Below, piece by piece: positions 1 to 7,310 of a DNA stretch of 64,000 bases. Numbering within the stretch: position 1 is the stretch's first letter; every line of letters begins with the position of its first letter. The notes under the pieces were generated by a model that searched no databases, was not told the origin of the DNA, and was given only the letters and a program-made list of their open reading frames with translations. Source of the stretch: Methylobacterium brachiatum (GTDB lineage: Bacteria; Pseudomonadota; Alphaproteobacteria; Rhizobiales; Beijerinckiaceae); NCBI RefSeq assembly GCF_020523825.1, contig NZ_JAJALK010000018.1:1-64000 (forward strand), in the 5' to 3' direction. Position numbers and translations under genes: made by a program.

Positions 1-58
1 TGTCACCCCAGACGAGTGCGCCAACTTCTTCGCTGCCGCAGGATACGACCCAGATTAA
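1..58 (+). mobile_element. IS630-type transposase, C-terminal tail (partial)
   Basis: The window opens inside an ORF that ends at a TAA at 56-58. Its last 18 residues begin VTPDECANFF and finish GYDPD, which resembles the conserved C-terminus of IS630/Tc1-like transposases, where a TP(D/E)EC motif is followed by an aromatic pair and a closing glycine-tyrosine. These enzymes cut and paste the element into TA dinucleotides. Just after the stop, the sequence read on the minus strand from about 71 begins GAGCGTTTTCGG, as expected for an IS630-type terminal inverted repeat, and the candidate TA target is at 72-73. The rest of the element lies outside the window. Confidence 0.66.
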
Positions 59-73
59 ACCGAAAACGCTCTA

Positions 74-214
74 GCCGGCGAGGCAGCCCGAGCCGGGCGC
101 GCGCTCCCCGAAGCCTATCACCGGCTGTTCCGATGGTGGTTCGCCTGCGGCGTGCCGGGCTTCGGCTCGGTCATGCTGATCCTCTGGCTTATGGTCGCGA
201 AGCCGGGCCTGTGA
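74..214 (+). pseudogene. DUF2269 membrane protein, 3' remnant cut by the IS
   Basis: Directly after the IS end the same frame continues as an open 46-codon stretch ending in TGA at 212-214. It contains RLFRWWFACG and a final membrane segment with VMLILWLMVAKP, the usual C-terminus of DUF2269 integral membrane proteins. The N-terminal part is not present here and must lie beyond the element, so the gene looks disrupted. Its stop overlaps the GTG start of the next gene (GTGA at 211-214), showing that the two were a translationally coupled pair; DUF2269 genes are often partnered with the SDR/DoxX type that follows. Confidence 0.6.
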
Positions 215-1539
215 GCGGTGATACCCCAATCATCGCGGTGTTCGGCGCCTCCGGCCTGATCGGTCAGGCGGTCGCGCGATATCTCATCCGGGCCGGCTTC
301 TCGGTGGTCCCGATGGCGCGTCGGTTCACCGCGGCCCAAGCGCGGGATTTCGGCGCCGCTGCGGTCGAGACCAGGTTCATGACGCTCGACACGACGGGTC
401 TCCGGTCCCTGCTCGACGCGCACGCGGTGGACATCGTCGTGAACTGCGTCAGCATCCTCCAAGACGGCGTGCAGGGAGATACCGAAGCGGTCCATTGCGG
501 CTTCGTCGCGCGCCTCCTCGAAGCACTCGACGGGCGATCCTCGCCCGGCCTGCTGGTGCATCTGTCCATTCCGGGCGATGCCGAAGCGGATACGACCCCG
601 TTCAGCCGGACGAAGCGCGCCGCGGAGCGGCTGATCGCGTCCGCTGGGGTGCCGTTCGCGATCCTCCGGCCGGGCTTCGTGATCGCGCCGGCGGCCTATG
701 GCGGGAGCGCCCTCGTGCGCGCCCTCGCGGCGATGCCGTTCCGGTTGCCGCCGCGCGAGGCCGGCAGTCCCTTCGCGGCGACGGCTGTCTCCGATATTGG
801 CCGAACGGTGGCCGCTCTCGCGAAGCGCTGGCGGGCCGGCGACCGGCACTGGCATTCCGTCTGGGACGTGATGGAGCGGCATCCCGGTACGGTCGGGGAT
901 GTCGTCGCGTCGTTCCGGCATTGGATCGGCAGCCCGAAGCCGCTGCTGAGCCTGCCATCCTGGCTGATGACCTTCGGGGCCCGCGCGGGCGACGCGGCGG
1001 CGCGGCTCGGATGGCGGCCGCCGATCCGCAGCACGGCCCTGTGCGAGATGCGCCGCGGGGTGGTGGGCGATCCTGAACCCTGGGCGTCGGCGCTCGGGAT
1101 CGAGCCCGCCTCCTGCGCGGCGGCGCTGGCCGAGATCGCGCCCGGCATCCAGGAACGCTGGTTCGGGCGCCTCTACCTCCTGAAGCCGCTGATCCTCGGG
1201 TGCCTCGCCGTCTTCTGGATCGCGTCCGGGCTGGTCAGCCTCGTTCCGGCCTTCGAGGCGGCCACGGCGATCCTGGCGGCTCATGGAATGCCGGAGGCCT
1301 GGGCGGGAGCGGCGACCATCGTCACCAGCCTGTGCGATGTCGCCATCGGCCTGGCCATCGCCATCCGGCCGACCTGCCGGGGCGCGCTGCTCGCCGGGAC
1401 CGCGCTCGCATTGTCCTACATGGCTGTCGCGACCCTCGTCGCGCCGGAGTTGTGGCTCGATCCCCTTGGCGCTCTGGTCAAACCTTGGCCGGGCATCGTC
1501 CTGATGCTGATCGCTATTGCGATCCTGGATGATCGTTAG
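211..1539 (+). CDS. SDR-type NAD(P)-binding protein fused to DoxX-like membrane domain
   Basis: About 442 residues. The N-terminal 290 residues form an extended/atypical SDR Rossmann domain: the nucleotide-binding glycine motif FGASGLIGQA lies near residues 10-20. Residues from about 315 on hold four hydrophobic segments of a DoxX-like domain. Family members are called SDR family oxidoreductases, substrate unknown, probably acting at the inner membrane on a quinone or lipid-linked substrate (inference). The GTG at 211 is chosen because it overlaps the stop of the upstream DUF2269 remnant and because residues before it have no SDR similarity; the frame is open further upstream to 16. The IS upstream may have changed its promoter. 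Confidence 0.8.
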   Translation: MSGDTPIIAVFGASGLIGQAVARYLIRAGFSVVPMARRFTAAQARDFGAAAVETRFMTLDTTGLRSLLDAHAVDIVVNCVSILQDGVQGDTEAVHCGFVARLLEALDGRSSPGLLVHLSIPGDAEADTTPFSRTKRAAERLIASAGVPFAILRPGFVIAPAAYGGSALVRALAAMPFRLPPREAGSPFAATAVSDIGRTVAALAKRWRAGDRHWHSVWDVMERHPGTVGDVVASFRHWIGSPKPLLSLPSWLMTFGARAGDAAARLGWRPPIRSTALCEMRRGVVGDPEPWASALGIEPASCAAALAEIAPGIQERWFGRLYLLKPLILGCLAVFWIASGLVSLVPAFEAATAILAAHGMPEAWAGAATIVTSLCDVAIGLAIAIRPTCRGALLAGTALALSYMAVATLVAPELWLDPLGALVKPWPGIVLMLIAIAILDDR

Positions 1540-1554
1540 AGGCTAGCCCCGGCC

Positions 1555-2346
1555 TCACACATCCATCGCGATGGCGTCCTGCAGCATCTGATCGGCGGCA
1601 CTCATCACCTTGGTGTTGGCCGTGTAGGCCTGCTGGGTCTCGATCATCTTGGAGAACTGGTCCGAGATGCCGGCATTCGACTGCTCCACCGACCCAGCGT
1701 CGATGGTCGCGCCCGCGAGCCCGAAGCTCGGCGTCCCGGACCGGCCGTTGGCCACGTAGGTGCCGCCGTCGAGCGAGGTCAGGTTGTCCTGCCCGCCGAA
1801 CTGGGCCAGCGTCAGCGCGCCGAGCGGCTGCGTGCTGCCATCCGCGCCCGTGCCGGTGAGCGTGCCCGCGGGCGAGACCGTCAGGCTCGCCAGGGTGTCC
1901 GCCCCGATGGGGACCTGGACCGGCGCGGTCGCCAAGGGGCCGGCGAACAGGTAATAGCCCGCGCCGTTGACCAGGTAGCCGCTCGAATCCGGAGAAAAAT
2001 CGCCGCGCCGCGTATAGGCGGTCTCGCCCGTGAAGGTCGGGCTCTCCGGCGTGCCGGTGTTCGACCGGACCACGAAGTAGCCGTTGCCCGAGATCGCGAG
2101 GTTGGTCGCGACCCCGGTGGACTGGATCGCCCCCTGGATCCCGAGGGTGTCGCGGGTGCTGGTCGAGACGCCGCCGCTCGTCTGCGCCCTGGCCGTGGTC
2201 TGGGCCAGCATGTCGGCGAAGCTCGTCTCCGTGGTCTTGAACCCCGCCGTCTGGGTGTTGGCGATGTTCCCGGAGATGTTGTTGAGCGCGAAGGCCTGCG
2301 CCGAGGCACCGGCCACCGAATTCGAGAGCGCGTCGTACAAGCCCAT
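1555..2346 (-). CDS. Flagellar hook/basal-body rod protein, FlgE/F/G family
   Basis: 263 residues. The N-terminus (LYDALSNSVAG, then NNISGNIANTQTAGFK near residues 22-37) is the flagellar rod-domain signature, and the C-terminus (SNAGISDQFSKMIETQQAYTAN) is the matching coiled C-terminal domain. The two ends pair to form the D0 coiled coil, and the middle carries the YF.V...G..YTRRG.F motif typical of FlgF and FlgG. It is exported by the flagellar type III system to build the rod or proximal hook. The gene stands alone between an SDR gene and the AT-rich island, away from other flagellar genes. FlgF is the best guess, but a short FlgE-like hook protein cannot be excluded. Confidence 0.85.
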   Translation of the reverse strand: MGLYDALSNSVAGASAQAFALNNISGNIANTQTAGFKTTETSFADMLAQTTARAQTSGGVSTSTRDTLGIQGAIQSTGVATNLAISGNGYFVVRSNTGTPESPTFTGETAYTRRGDFSPDSSGYLVNGAGYYLFAGPLATAPVQVPIGADTLASLTVSPAGTLTGTGADGSTQPLGALTLAQFGGQDNLTSLDGGTYVANGRSGTPSFGLAGATIDAGSVEQSNAGISDQFSKMIETQQAYTANTKVMSAADQMLQDAIAMDV

Positions 2347-2815
2347 CGGGGTCTCCCGTCCCCAGACCGGCCCGAAAAACCGATCCTAGACAGGCCTATA
2401 GACGCGCAGCATGGTTAAGCGGCGGTGTGTCAGCGAATGTTGCTGTTCAGTAATGGGACCGCCCTCGGGTCCCCGGCTCAACTCCCGATCACGCTCACGA
2501 TCATCTCCCGCCGGTGCTGCCGGTCGCGGTGCTCGGTCAGGTAGAATCCGTGACGGGGGTGCAGATATGAGCCGGCATGTCGTCCGGCATCCTGCTTTCA
2601 TGCCCAATCTAAAGACTCTATGAGTTCGCATATGACGGGGTGGCTGACGCCTGCTCCCGAAAACCTCACCGATGTGGTCGGCCCATGAAGTCAGGAACTC
2701 CTCTCCGATCGGAAATCGAGATTCTACCAAACAGCTGGTGGGGCTGCGTCGGCAGGCAGAATCCACCCCTGCCACTCCCGCGCATCGGTTATGTCCAAAA
2801 AGCATTTTTCAGTGG

Positions 2816-2849
2816 ATAATGGGCATATTATGGCCTATGTTCCCATTAT
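2816..2849 (+). promoter_or_regulatory. Inverted repeat ATAATGGG-N18-CCCATTAT, candidate operator of the darG/darT pair
   Basis: A perfect 8-bp inverted repeat (2816-2823 and 2842-2849) in an AT-rich stretch about 140 bp before the first gene of the toxin-antitoxin-like pair. The arms also resemble -10 elements (ATAAT, TTATGG). Spacing of the arm centres is 26 bp, which could place two half-sites on one DNA face only approximately. Role as an autoregulatory operator is inference from position. Confidence 0.4.
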
Positions 2850-2860
2850 GTTCCATTGGT

Positions 2861-2877
2861 AACGCTTCGTAAGCGTT
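2861..2877 (+). promoter_or_regulatory. Inverted repeat AACGCTT-CGT-AAGCGTT upstream of darG
   Basis: Perfect 7-bp arms with a 3-bp spacer, 12 bp right of the first inverted repeat. It has no T-run after it, so a protein-binding site is more likely than a terminator. It lies in the probable leader of the darG/darT transcript. Confidence 0.4.
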
Positions 2878-2988
2878 GAGAAGCTAGACCGTGTGAGGCG
2901 TTCTGAACCGAGGTAATCGGGAGCGACAGAGGCGGTCTGGAGATAGCGGACCACACGCTTAGGCAGTCTGTTCGGATAATAAGCCGCC

Positions 2989-3909
2989 ATGATCACATAC
3001 CTCCGCACTAGCCTCTTTGAATCGCCCGCGCAAACGCTAGTCAATACCGTGAATACGGTTGGCGTGATGGGCAAAGGCATCGCGAAGGAATTCAAAGACC
3101 GCTATCCTGCCATGTATGCTGAGTACCGCCGCGTCTGCATGAACGGGGAGCTAACCATCGGCCGCCTCCAGTTGTGGCGAGGCAATGATCATTGGATCTT
3201 AAATTTTCCAACTAAAACCACGTGGCGGCAGCCATCCAAGATTGCTTATCTTGAAAGAGGCCTCGAAACCTTCTCGAAGTCCTACAAGCAGATGGGCATC
3301 TCTTCGGTCGCCTTTCCGCCGCTCGGTTGCGGCAACGGAAATCTCGACTGGTGGGATGTCAAGCCGCTTATGGAGAACTTCCTCCAACCACTGGAGATCA
3401 CGGTATACATTCATGATCGTCAGGTGCCTGTAAATTTTGTTCCTGAGCACATTGATGGTGTGCATGAAACACCCGCCATGTATGAAGCATTTGTGGGCGA
3501 TGTGATAGCCTTAGTTGCATCCGGGGTCCGGAAATTCAGCCTGTCGTTTGATGGCACCGAGTTCTACGCTTCCGCCAACAGTGATGCCGGAATTGAAATC
3601 CGAGCAGGGGATCGGAGAGTTTATATCCAGCCGGACTACATGGAATGGGCGTGGAGTGCTCTACAATCAGGGGTACTGACACTTCAACAATTTCCTAGCC
3701 AAGACGCGCGCGAGGCTGCGCAATACCTTTTCTCTCTTCTGATTCATCTTCCATATGTGCAAGCGGCCGAGATCTCAAAGCCTCGCTGGGGCGACGAGAA
3801 AATCGCTCTCGGATTGTACTTCAAGCGAAAGTCCTCTATCGAAGGACGAGCATTGTTGAACTTAAATTCTAACGCTGACGCACAGCTATGCCTATCTCAG
3901 AGTTGGTAG
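2989..3909 (+). CDS. DarG-type macrodomain protein (DNA ADP-ribosyl-hydrolase antitoxin) with novel C-terminal domain
   Basis: 306 residues. Residues 1-145 form a macrodomain of the DarG type: NTVNTVGVMGKGIAKEF at 19-35, NFPTK at 72-76 with the lysine used for catalysis in DarG, and PPLGCGNGNLDW at 110-121. In DarTG systems this domain removes ADP-ribose from thymidine bases of single-stranded DNA and so protects the host. Residues 150-306 do not show the usual DarG C-terminal region and were not recognised. The gene overlaps the next one by 22 bp and precedes it, whereas darT usually comes first. GC is far below the flanks, indicating transfer. The function as antitoxin is inferred from domain and partner. 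Confidence 0.78.
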   Translation: MITYLRTSLFESPAQTLVNTVNTVGVMGKGIAKEFKDRYPAMYAEYRRVCMNGELTIGRLQLWRGNDHWILNFPTKTTWRQPSKIAYLERGLETFSKSYKQMGISSVAFPPLGCGNGNLDWWDVKPLMENFLQPLEITVYIHDRQVPVNFVPEHIDGVHETPAMYEAFVGDVIALVASGVRKFSLSFDGTEFYASANSDAGIEIRAGDRRVYIQPDYMEWAWSALQSGVLTLQQFPSQDAREAAQYLFSLLIHLPYVQAAEISKPRWGDEKIALGLYFKRKSSIEGRALLNLNSNADAQLCLSQSW

Positions 3910-4868
3910 CCGCAGCGCATGTAGCCACGCAATGCAGTCGGCTTTCTACTAGTTCCCAAAGGGGTTTCTGGCCTAGATTTCTCTACCACGCTACTCATGT
4001 AACGAACGCGGTAGGGATCGTTCGCGACGGATTCTTGGGGTCCAGAGAGGCCGGCATCGATTTCCATGATGTCGCCAATCAGGGTGCCCTTGCGGCTTAC
4101 GAAAGCTCCCACAAGTACGCTCGACTTTATTCTCGCCCGAAAAATCCCTACCATCTCCGCACCGAAGGCATAAAGCCAATCTGCGACCCGTACAGACTGG
4201 CACATCAAGCTTCGATTCCGGTGATGTTCCTGTTCGACGCAGAGAAAATTCTTACTCGCGCCGGAACGGTATTCACTGCCGGCAACATCCAGCGTGGTAA
4301 AAACGTCGAGTTAAGCACAGACGAGCATTTCTCGACGCTAGATTTCAATGCCATCTATCACGATGATGCAGTCAGCGCGCACGACAAAGAATATATTCAT
4401 GATCGTCGCATGGCTGAAGTTATGATTCCGGAAGCTCTGCCGCTCGAAAACTATCTTAGGTGGGTCGTATTTCGTACGCCTTCTGACCTGCTGACCTTCA
4501 ATTACCTTCTCGGAAAACTTGGATCGACCTGCGGCTATCCTCGAGGAACAGAAACCGTAAATCGATCTATTTTCATGCATTGGGGCTTGTACATTAGAGA
4601 ATTGAACTTCATTGAGGACAAGCTTACGATAGATTTTCACTTACCCCGCGGAAGAAGGCCTTTTAATAATGAATATAAAATCAATGTGACTCAAACATGC
4701 TCTGACGGCTCTACGCTGTCGTACAACAATTCCTATCCGCTGGCTCGGCCATCCATCACGATCAAGGGATTCTCCCCTGACGGGGCAAGCGTCTGGAAGA
4801 TTGTTTTGGAGGACGTATTGGCATTTGAGGGAAGACTACCTCACGAACAGTCAGCACTTTTCGGCTAG
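3888..4868 (+). CDS. DarT-type single-stranded DNA thymidine ADP-ribosyltransferase (toxin) with C-terminal extension
   Basis: 326 residues. Residues 30-196 match the DarT (DUF4433) fold in order: FLYHATHVTNAVGI (31-44) as the NAD-binding start, YSRPKNPYHL (81-90), PVMFLFDAE (111-119), FSTLDFNAIY (148-157), and DRRMAEVMIP (172-181), where E177 aligns with the catalytic glutamate of DarT in its RQAEFL motif. DarT transfers ADP-ribose from NAD to thymidine in ssDNA, stopping replication; many DarT toxins give phage defence. DarT proteins are usually near 210 residues, so the last 120 residues here are an unrecognised, probably beta-rich, extra domain. Start at 3888 lies inside the macrodomain gene, so the two are likely co-translated. 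AT-rich composition. Confidence 0.8.
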   Translation: MPISELVAAAHVATQCSRLSTSSQRGFWPRFLYHATHVTNAVGIVRDGFLGSREAGIDFHDVANQGALAAYESSHKYARLYSRPKNPYHLRTEGIKPICDPYRLAHQASIPVMFLFDAEKILTRAGTVFTAGNIQRGKNVELSTDEHFSTLDFNAIYHDDAVSAHDKEYIHDRRMAEVMIPEALPLENYLRWVVFRTPSDLLTFNYLLGKLGSTCGYPRGTETVNRSIFMHWGLYIRELNFIEDKLTIDFHLPRGRRPFNNEYKINVTQTCSDGSTLSYNNSYPLARPSITIKGFSPDGASVWKIVLEDVLAFEGRLPHEQSALFG

Positions 4869-4941
4869 TTCGATGCGCAATGTATCAATACTTTAGTACA
4901 TATGTCACTTTCCGTTTCAGTACAATTAGGTGGACGCGCCT

Positions 4942-5457
4942 TTAAGCACCCATGATTTGAAGCAAGATCTCGCGTTGGTGCGACCTGTCTCTGTGCTCAA
5001 TGAGGTAAATGCCCTGCCACGCGCCGAGCGCGAGTCGCCTTTCTATGACTGGGATCGACAGGCTCGAATCGGTCAGCATCGCCCGGATATGGGCGGGCAT
5101 ATCATCAGGGCCTTCTGCCGAATGTACGTAAAGTGGCTGGCTTTGTAATGCGTCCGACTCTTCGGCACCGTGGACGGAAGAGGCGCCGCGCGGCGCGAAG
5201 CCGTCGAGGGCTGTCATCAGGTCGGTCTGCACGTCCGGGTCGGCATTCTCCTGGATGGTCAGCGAGGCCGAGGTGTGCCGGCAGAACAGAGTGACGAGCC
5301 CGTCCCGGATGCCGCTGCCCCGCACGAACTCCGCCACCGCCCCGGTGAAGTCCGTGAAACCCTGCCCCGGGGTCGCGATGGTCAGGCGGCCGCTCGCGTG
5401 GCGCGCCACCGCGCCTGATACCAGAGGCTCGACTGAACCGATCTTGCCCTGCCTCAT
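4942..5457 (-). CDS. YjbQ family protein (thiamine phosphate synthase-like)
   Basis: 171 residues, the UPF0047/YjbQ fold. Visible family motifs are VTLFCRHTSASLTIQENAD and HGAEESDA in the middle, then WQGIYLIEHRDRSHQREI at the end, which hold the conserved histidines and the closing H/R-rich segment. Family members have weak thiamine-phosphate synthase activity in vitro; the physiological role is unsettled. The ATG at 5457 overlaps the TGA of the DNA ligase (ATGA, 5454-5457), so it is the third cistron of the exonuclease-ligase-YjbQ unit. Its presence there has no obvious functional explanation. Confidence 0.88.
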   Translation of the reverse strand: MRQGKIGSVEPLVSGAVARHASGRLTIATPGQGFTDFTGAVAEFVRGSGIRDGLVTLFCRHTSASLTIQENADPDVQTDLMTALDGFAPRGASSVHGAEESDALQSQPLYVHSAEGPDDMPAHIRAMLTDSSLSIPVIERRLALGAWQGIYLIEHRDRSHQREILLQIMGA

Positions 5458-7310
5458 GCATCCGTCTCCGTCAGCGTTGCACCCGGTGCGATTTCGCGCT
5501 CGCCGCGGGCGAGGATCCGCTCCAGCACGTCGATCCGGTCGGCCTCCGCGGGCGGCTTGTCCCAGCGGATCCGGCTGACCCGGGGGAAGCGCATCGCCAC
5601 GCCGGACTTGTGCCGGGTCGAGCGCTGGACGCCCTCGAAGGCGATCTCCAGCACGAGCCCGGCTTCCAGCCCATGGGCGACCTCGCGCACCGGCCCGAAC
5701 CGCTTGGTGGTGTTGTTGCGGACATAGCGGTCGAGCTTGGCGAGCTCGGCATCGGTGAAGCCGTGATAGGCCTTGCCCACCGGCACCAGCTCGTCCCCGC
5801 CCTCGAGGGCCTCCCGCCAGACCCCGAACGTGTAGTCCGAGTAGAACGACGAGCGCTTCCCGTGGCCGCGCTGCGCGTACATCATCACCGCATCGACGAT
5901 ATGGGGCTCGCGCTTCCACTTCCACCAGGGGCCTTTCGGGCGACCCGGCAGGTAGGGGCTGTTGAGACGCTTGAGCATCACGCCCTCGATCGCATCCGCA
6001 TCCTCCCCGGCGCCCACCGAGGCCGGGTCGGCCCGGGCGGCGGCGAGCGCCTCCCAATCCGCGAAGGGGACCAGCGGCGAGATATCGATCCGGGCATGGT
6101 CGAGGCGGGTGACCAGGGCCTCCAGCTTCTCCCGGCGGGTCGCGAACGGCTCGGCCCGCAGGTCGTCGCCGTCGAGCGTCAGGAGGTCGTAGGCCCGGAC
6201 ATGGGCGGGGAATTCTTCGAGGAGCTTGGCGGTCACGGCCTTCCGGTTCAGGCGCTGCTGCAGGACGTTGAAGCTCTGGACCCGGCGCTCGCGCAGGATC
6301 AGCAGCTCGCCGTCCAGCGTGCCTGTGAAGCCGATCGCCTCGGCGAGATCGGGGAACGCCCCGGTGATGTCCTCGCCGGTGCGGGAATAGACCTTGGCGA
6401 CCTGGGCGCCGGCCCGGTCGCGCCCGCCGACGAGTTGGACGCGGATGCCGTCCCATTTCCACTCCGCCGAGAACGCCTCCGGCTCGAGCTTCTCGAGATC
6501 GGCCTCCTCCTCGATCGGATGCGACAGCATCGGCGGCCGGAACGGCGCCGGATTAAGCGTCTCGGGTCGCTCGGCCCTCCCCTCGACCCAGGCGAACAGC
6601 GTCTCGAACGGCGGCGTGAGGCCGTGCCAGACCTCCTCGACCGCATCCGCCTCGTGGCCGCCCAGCGCGCCGACCGCGGTCTTGGCAAGCCGCGCCGAGA
6701 CACCGACGCGCAGGTTGCCGGTGACGAGCTTCAGGAGCGCCCAGCGCCCGGTCTCGTCGAGGGCGTCGAGCCATTCGGCCAGATGCTGGGGCAGCTCCCG
6801 TTTCGGGATGGTCGCCAGGGTCTCCACGACCTCGGCGAGGGTCGGGACATGCGGGGGCGGGTTGTTGTGGCCGATCCCCACACGCGCATCCCCTCCCCCC
6901 CCTGCGGGGGCTACGAGGTTCGCAGATCGGTCAGCATGAGGCGCGACATGCCCCCTCTCCCGTGCGGGAGAGGGGACCCGCGCCTCATCCGGCGCCGGGT
7001 GAAGACCGGAGCCCGCAGAGGGGGAAGGAAGATCCCGCGGCGCCGGCCAGATCAGCGCCGTGGTCTCGGCGAGATCGCCGACGTAATTGTGCGACAGGCG
7101 GAACAGCACCGGGTCGATGCGCTCCTCGACCAAGCCGCGGATCAGGGCCGGCTTGGCCTCGCGGAAACTCAGCGTGCCGGTCATGGCGCCGAGCGCGTAG
7201 CCGCGCTCCGGATCCGGCGTGCGCGCGAAGAAATCCTGGAGCATCCGCAGCTTGGCGTTGCGGCGCGGCTCGTAGGCGAGGCGGTCGAGGAGATGGGCGA
7301 AATCGTTCAC
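5454..7310 (-). CDS. ATP-dependent DNA ligase of the ligase-associated DNA damage response system
   Basis: 618 residues. Residues 1-240 are the N-terminal DNA-binding domain, 260-460 the nucleotidyltransferase domain with motif I EWKWDGIR (active lysine K285, which takes AMP), and the rest the OB-fold ending. It seals nicks with ATP and belongs to the class coded next to an exonuclease, a phosphoesterase PdeM and a DEXH helicase; only the exonuclease is beside it here. GTG start at 7310 overlaps the exonuclease stop (GTGA). Odd: residues about 91-145 are a Pro/Gly/Ala-rich insertion coded by a palindromic repeat (6876-7040), falling between the DNA-binding subdomains. The frame is intact, so the enzyme may be active. 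Confidence 0.9.
   Translation of the reverse strand: MNDFAHLLDRLAYEPRRNAKLRMLQDFFARTPDPERGYALGAMTGTLSFREAKPALIRGLVEERIDPVLFRLSHNYVGDLAETTALIWPAPRDLPSPSAGSGLHPAPDEARVPSPARERGHVAPHADRSANLVAPAGGGGDARVGIGHNNPPPHVPTLAEVVETLATIPKRELPQHLAEWLDALDETGRWALLKLVTGNLRVGVSARLAKTAVGALGGHEADAVEEVWHGLTPPFETLFAWVEGRAERPETLNPAPFRPPMLSHPIEEEADLEKLEPEAFSAEWKWDGIRVQLVGGRDRAGAQVAKVYSRTGEDITGAFPDLAEAIGFTGTLDGELLILRERRVQSFNVLQQRLNRKAVTAKLLEEFPAHVRAYDLLTLDGDDLRAEPFATRREKLEALVTRLDHARIDISPLVPFADWEALAAARADPASVGAGEDADAIEGVMLKRLNSPYLPGRPKGPWWKWKREPHIVDAVMMYAQRGHGKRSSFYSDYTFGVWREALEGGDELVPVGKAYHGFTDAELAKLDRYVRNNTTKRFGPVREVAHGLEAGLVLEIAFEGVQRSTRHKSGVAMRFPRVSRIRWDKPPAEADRIDVLERILARGEREIAPGATLTETDA
6952..6975. repeat. REP-like hairpin inside the ligase coding sequence
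   Basis: CCCCTCTCCC at 6952-6961 and GGGAGAGGGG at 6966-6975 are perfect 10-bp arms around GTGC. It is the centre of a repeat-like stretch (about 6885-7040) that also has a C-run/G-run hairpin near 6893-6910 and a CGGCGCCGGGTGAAG tail, a composition usual for intergenic repeats of this order rather than for protein-coding DNA. Confidence 0.7.

Larger units (their letters stand above)
2347..2988. other. Intergenic region, 642 bp, AT-richer toward its right end
   Basis: No ORF here looks real; the minus-strand 139-codon frame at 2386-2805 has no family features and a biased composition. GC falls from about 2600 onward, marking the left border of the acquired island. Two inverted repeats (2816-2849, 2861-2877) are listed separately. 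No tRNA or integrase remnant was recognised at this junction. Confidence 0.6.

Noticed and set aside
118..1284. 388-codon minus-strand frame opposite the SDR/DoxX gene
   Set aside because: Arg/Gly-rich shadow translation; the plus strand has a Rossmann motif and membrane segments.
2386..2805. Minus-strand 139-codon frame left of the DarG/DarT island
   Set aside because: No similarity, poor composition, no ribosome-binding site; left as intergenic.
4930..5148. 72-codon plus-strand frame opposite the end of yjbQ
   Set aside because: Overlaps the conserved C-terminus of YjbQ on the other strand.
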